10,089 bases of DNA. Source: Spirogloea muscicola. Lineage: Eukaryota > Streptophyta > Zygnematophyceae > Spirogloeales > Spirogloeaceae. Numbering within the stretch: position 1 is the stretch's first letter; every line of letters begins with the position of its first letter. The stretch covers positions 3,930-14,018 of the forward strand of contig WELB01000108.1 of NCBI GenBank assembly GCA_009602725.1. The letters are read 5' to 3'. Shown piece by piece: positions 7,641 through 10,089 of the stretch. Below the pieces are notes generated by a model. The model was given only the letters and a program-made list of their open reading frames with translations, did not search any database and was not told where the DNA came from. Both the position numbers and the translations under genes were made by a program.

Positions 7641-7672
7641 TCGTCTCGGGCTGGCTTTGCCAGCCCCTCTTC
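7540..7672 (+). repeat. LINE 3' tail with perfect module B hairpin at the 5' end of the protease gene
   Basis: Inverted match of 2008-2132: shared blocks include TTTTGTAGTGTAGTCC, CTCTTTCTTTGGCTTT, CATTGTCC and GGCTGGCTTTGCCAGCCCCT. The hairpin has an 8-bp perfect stem (7648-7655 with 7659-7666) and TTT loop. The first Met codon of the protease frame (7640) lies inside it on the opposite strand. No upstream reverse-transcriptase codons are seen here. Confidence 0.65.
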
Positions 7673-7807
7673 TCTATGGCAATTGCTGCTTTCTTCGGAG
7701 AGCGGGCACCGCGGAGGAAACGGATGAGGATTATGGATGAGAAAGGGCTAGCCCATCGAGGATAGGAACTGGAAAAGCCAGCCCAAAAAAGTATGAACGA
7801 AGATGGA
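7673..7807. repeat. intergenic DNA with a minus-oriented module B copy
   Basis: GGAAAAGCCAGCCCAAAAAA near 7769-7788, followed by GTATGAACGAAGATGG, is the minus-strand reading of a module B core and its CCTTGTTCATTC-type flank. The rest (7673-7768) is unrecognised, with no clear promoter element. Confidence 0.45.
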
Positions 7808-7904
7808 TGGTCGTGCTCTAGCTCCTGTCTCTGGCTTTCAGGGGGACTGCTTTCCGGCGGCTAGTCTTTCTGACTTACGGCTTCTAACCAGAGATACCGA
7901 GTGA
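7808..7904 (+). mobile_element. LINE reverse-transcriptase C-terminal fragment, copy 9
   Basis: The plus frame reads GRALAPVSGFQGDCFPAASL, then SDLRLLTRDTE and a TGA stop at 7902-7904. It is truncated just before the GRA motif. The ending RDTE differs from the RGY or RTY of most copies. Confidence 0.6.
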
Positions 7905-7934
7905 TTCACTTAGTGGTCCTTAGTCACGTCCTTA

Positions 7935-8110
7935 GCGGTTCTCGGCGCCTTCGGACCTTGTGGGTTCGGCCTGGCCTTTCACAGCCCTCGGCCCCTTCCG
8001 GAGAGCCAATTTTCCTTGAGAGACGCTCCCACAAAGAAGCCCCTCTTCTCTATGGGCGAGCTCTTTCTCAGCCACTAGTCAATCTGGCCGCGCTTGCTCC
8101 CTTTCTTTCC
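7935..8110 (+). repeat. module B copies, plus orientation
   Basis: TCGGCGCCTTCGGACCTTGT leads into GGCCTGGCCTTTCACAGCCC, a diverged hairpin core, then CCCCTTCCGGAGAGCC. A second snippet at 8063-8094 (TCAGCCACTAGTCAATCTGG, then CCGCGCTT) matches 1586-1612 and 8964-8990. No gene. Confidence 0.55.
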
Positions 8111-8585
8111 AAAATACTCTAAGAACAGCTCTTTGTATGGCTGGGGCCAATTCAGAAACAAATGAACAAGATCCGAAAGGGCCTGGAAGGCGCCGAAAGA
8201 CAAACTACTGTGAAAGGAGAAGGAGCTCTTTCAAAGACAACGCACTTCATTCCAAGAGGGAGCGCTGGCTGTGACAGGTCAACCCGCAAAAGAACGAATA
8301 AGTGCCTAAGGTAGAGGTATAAGAAGGGAGCATAAGAGGGGAGCAGCAGCTCTTCGAAAGGCGCAGAGGGCTGTGAAAAGCAAGCCCACAAATCAGTAAG
8401 CAAGGTCCAAAGAAGCCGGAAAATGTAGAGATCACTCAAGAGTGCCTGCTTACCCTCTATAGTATAGCAGTTGAGAAACTCTTCCCAAAAGGAGCGAGAG
8501 CCAGCCTACAAGAGATGAACCAGGCACAGAAGGGAAAGGAACTTATCTAAAGTAAGCGAGGGCTGTGAAACGCAAAAGGAGTCGG
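8111..8585 (-). repeat. array of diverged module B copies, minus orientation
   Basis: Read on the minus strand, at least three degenerate copies occur, with cores near 8265-8290 (GGGTTGACCTGTCACAGCC) and 8370-8395 (GGGCTTGCTTTTCACAGCCC), each preceded by a TTCxGxxCCTTG-type block, and a weaker one near 8500-8515. The open minus frame 8439-8152 is made of these repeats and is not a credible protein. Confidence 0.5.
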
Positions 8586-8711
8586 GTACTGGCAAAGCGA
8601 GTCACCACCAAGGATGCCGTCAACCACCCCTATGTCACCAGCCGCAAGTCCTGGACAACAGCAGAGGTTCTGTGTGTCACTGATGACACACAGAACAGAG
8701 TAGCAGCTTGA
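8586..8711 (+). pseudogene. coding-like island of unknown origin, no start codon
   Basis: The plus frame gives RVTTKDAVNHPYVTSRKSW, then TTAEVLCVTDDTQNRVAA and a TGA stop at 8709-8711. Many codons end in C (GCC GTC AAC CAC CCC TAT GTC ACC), unlike the surrounding AT-richer repeats and like the protease exons. An in-frame stop at 8553-8555 and the lack of ATG mean it is at best an exon or captured gene fragment. I do not recognise the peptide. A perfect hairpin (8667-8696) lies within it. Confidence 0.3.
8667..8696. repeat. perfect 13-bp stem, 4-base loop hairpin
   Basis: GTTCTGTGTGTCA (8667-8679) and TGACACACAGAAC (8684-8696) are exact reverse complements around CTGA. Confidence 0.85.
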
Positions 8712-8814
8712 TCTGGACTCCCGAGCTTTCTCATGAGGAGCAGAGAGAGTAGGAGAGGCAAGCAGAGAGAGGGGGTGAGAGTGCGATAGTGAGACGGAAG
8801 CAGCTCTCCCAAGA

Positions 8815-8885
8815 TAAACTGCTCCTCCAAGGCAATGGCTGTGAGAGACCAGCCCAAAAAGAACGAACAAGGTCATAGAAGACAC
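8815..8885 (-). repeat. module B copy, minus orientation
   Basis: On the minus strand: GACCTTGTTCGTTCTTTTTG, then GGCTGGTCTCTCACAGCC, then GAGGAGCAGTTTATC. This is a well preserved copy of the flank-core-flank order. Confidence 0.6.
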
Positions 8886-8929
8886 AGAAAAGGCCTCGCT
8901 CTCCCTACCCGCAGATTGGTATCCTGCTT

Positions 8930-9130
8930 TTCCGTTGTCCATTCCTTTTGGGCTGGCCTCTCCCAGCCACCAGTCAATCTGGCCGCGCTTTCTCTTTTTG
9001 CGCCATCCGGCCCTTCAGACCTTGTCCAGTCCCTTGGGCAGGCCTCTCACAGCCACTGCTTTCAGTTTGGAAAAGCTAGTTTCTTCTTTCAAAAGTTGTT
9101 GGCCTGGGGTCTCACAGCCGATGCCTTAGA
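8930..9130 (+). repeat. two to three module B copies, plus orientation
   Basis: 8935-8990 is nearly identical to 1556-1612, with hairpin arms GGCTGG (8951-8956) and CCAGCC (8963-8968). A second unit has GCGCCATCCGGCCCTTCAGA, CCTTGTCCAGTCCC and GGCAGGCCTCTCACAGCC (to about 9052), and a third degenerate core lies near 9100-9118. The open frames through here are by-products of the repeat. Confidence 0.6.
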
Positions 9131-9169
9131 ATGGAAAGCCCTTTCCTCCCCCGCCATTCGCCTCTATCT

Positions 9170-9213
9170 GAGCAGCTACAAAGGGGCCTGAGGATGCAAT
9201 GGTAAAACAGGGG
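9170..9213 (+). repeat. left arm of a perfect 44-bp inverted repeat
   Basis: Exactly complementary to 9612-9655. On the minus strand this arm is the 3' tail of LINE copy 10, after its stop codon. Confidence 0.9.
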
Positions 9214-9611
9214 AATGATGGATCACTCAATAAGTACGAGTGAGGAGCCTCAGATCCGACAGACTAGCTGCCGGGAAGCTATCACCCTGACGAAAGCCAG
9301 AGCCCGCAGCGAGAGCACGGCCAGCTCGCAGATGCAGAGCGTGGGCCATGGACCGCTGCAGGGATACAGAGAGGCGCATCCGATATACCTGAGCCCACGA
9401 GCCCGCGGCGTTGAAGTCGGCTGGCTCGCCGCGTCTGCGGGACACAGCCCGCCGCGCAAGCCTAGCCAATAGGTCAAGCCACTGGGACCCAAGAGCCCCG
9501 TGCACGTCCACCGCCAAGAAATGCGTGTGTATATTAAGAGATGGGGAGGCCATGTGTGGCCAAGTGTCCACCGCCAAGGGGACGAACTCGTCGGCAGGTG
9601 GGTGATAGCTC
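9214..9611 (-). mobile_element. LINE reverse-transcriptase C-terminal fragment, copy 10, inside inverted arms
   Basis: On the minus strand it reads YHPPADEFVPLAVD near 9608-9567, then a 60-base duplicated segment, then LAVDVHGALGSQWLDLLARL, ARRA, GEPADFNAAGSWAQVYRMRL, SVSLQRSMAHALHLRAGRAL and SDLRLLTRTY, with a TAA stop near 9227. Apart from the duplication it is the best preserved example of the motif order. It fills exactly the space between the 44-bp arms. Confidence 0.7.
9506..9578. repeat. 13-bp direct repeat bounding a 47-bp insert
   Basis: GTCCACCGCCAAG occurs at 9506-9518 and 9566-9578. The 47 bases between are not seen elsewhere in the window. Removing one repeat plus the insert makes the FVPLAVDVHGALG codons of copy 10 contiguous, so the repeat looks like a target-site duplication. 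Confidence 0.75.
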
Positions 9612-9655
9612 CCCCTGTTTTACCATTGCATCCTCAGGCCCCTTTGTAGCTGCTC
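9612..9655 (+). repeat. right arm of the perfect 44-bp inverted repeat
   Basis: Exact reverse complement of 9170-9213. It runs on into a module B unit, and the part CAGGCCCCTTTGTAGCTGCT also occurs near 1729-1746. Confidence 0.9.
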
Positions 9656-9745
9656 ACCGCTCTTAGGCCCCTCTGAACCTTCGTGAATTCTTTTTGGGCT
9701 GGCTTTTCGCAGCCCTTGCCCCCATTGGGAGTGCCACTTCTTTCT
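9656..9745 (+). repeat. module B copy matching the tandem unit at 1651-1838
   Basis: GGCCCCTCTGAACCTTCGTG, AATTCTTTTTGGGCTGGC and the perfect core GGGCTGGCTTTTCGCAGCCC (arms 9696-9701 and 9710-9715), then CCCCCATTGGGAGTGCCACT. Near identity with 1761-1838 suggests recent spread or gene conversion. Confidence 0.75.
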
Positions 9746-9787
9746 ATCTGCTTCTAATATTCTTTTCTGCTCTCCTCCTGGAAGAGG

Positions 9788-9936
9788 GAAGGCGCGCGGT
9801 GCGCATGAAATTGAAAGGGAGGCCAATTCTAGCCTTACAAATGTCCTGTTAACTGGGTAATGAGCTGGCTAAGGGGGACACTAAATATCCCCGAGTGAGC
9901 ACATGCATATCTGACAAGCTATACTGAGAAGCCAAG
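9788..9936 (-). mobile_element. LINE 3' end, same subfamily as copies 1 and 2
   Basis: Minus strand: QYSLSDMHVLTRGY codons, then the 3' tail with TGTAA (plus 9835-9839) and the CATGCGCACCGCGCGCC terminus at 9788-9806. One extra T after the GY codons shifts the stop. Very similar to 361-505 in the same orientation. It is cut at about 9936. Confidence 0.7.
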
Positions 9937-10089
9937 TGCTCAACTCCCTAGCAAGGCGATAACAGCAAGGGCGGGACGGGGCGGCCGTACGCCCGCGACG
10001 GCGCGGCCGCGGGCGGCGGCGGCTGACACGATGGTGCCCGCGACGCCGCAAGCTCTGGGCCCCGCGCCGCCACTGGCGCGCCGCAGCCG
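9937..10089. other. GC-rich right edge, no gene recognised
   Basis: From about 9970 the composition jumps to GC-rich with GGCGGC runs, resembling the left edge of the window. It could be the beginning or end of a gene outside the window; nothing here is diagnostic. Confidence 0.35.

Noticed and set aside
8152-8439. 95-residue minus-strand frame rich in Leu/Phe that looks membrane-like
   Set aside because: It is built from two degenerate module B copies; the repeated LSQPSAP-like words come from the repeat core.
8547-8942. 131-residue minus-strand frame
   Set aside because: It spans a module B copy and the antisense of the coding-like island; codon bias favours the plus strand in the island.
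9519-9565. Introner-type intron gained with a target duplication
   Set aside because: No GT-AG pair at compatible positions on the minus strand, and 47 bases is very short for a spliceosomal intron.
9170-9655. Classical DNA transposon with terminal inverted repeats
   Set aside because: The arms include a LINE 3' tail, no target duplication flanks the arms, and the interior is LINE sequence; kept only as one hypothesis in the findings.
1-10089. CRISPR-like array or bacterial defence locus
   Set aside because: The repeats are dispersed, inverted and diverged, without regular spacers, and the gene is split by spliceosomal-type introns.

Overview
The window looks like nuclear DNA of a eukaryote, most probably a green alga (Chlorophyta, volvocalean type). 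The central gene is split by short GT-AG introns. Its coding bases are GC-rich, and the pentamer TGTAA, the usual chlorophyte polyadenylation signal, occurs in repeat tails and downstream of the gene. The organism assignment is inference; a dinoflagellate or other protist is not excluded. There is no sign of prokaryotic organisation.

Layout. Positions 1-2946 are a dense graveyard of non-LTR retrotransposon (LINE-like) fragments, mostly the last 50-130 codons of a reverse-transcriptase ORF plus 3' tail, in both orientations and partly nested. They are mixed with a short hairpin-bearing dispersed repeat, here called module B. Positions 2946-3705 hold no recognisable gene and probably include the 3' UTR of the central gene. 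Positions 3706 to about 7200 (up to 7640 if the longest frame is used) are one six-exon gene on the minus strand. I reconstruct a 969-residue frame: Arg/Pro/Ala-rich N-terminus with a signal-like segment, papain-family (C1A) cysteine protease domain, two EGF-like domains, five LysM-like domains, a Kazal-like domain and a Cys-rich tail. Positions 7540-10089 return to repeats: module B copies in both orientations, more LINE ends, a perfect 44-bp inverted repeat around one LINE fragment, and a short coding-like island near 8586-8711.

How it fits together. The only convincing host gene encodes a probable secreted or cell-surface protease. LysM domains would bind N-acetylglucosamine-containing glycans, EGF domains act as disulfide spacers, and the Kazal-like domain suggests a built-in or co-secreted inhibitor function. 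The rest is transposon-derived. Its decay history can be partly read: two insertions into older copies are visible with candidate target-site duplications. The 5' end of the protease gene overlaps a dispersed repeat, so its true start is uncertain.
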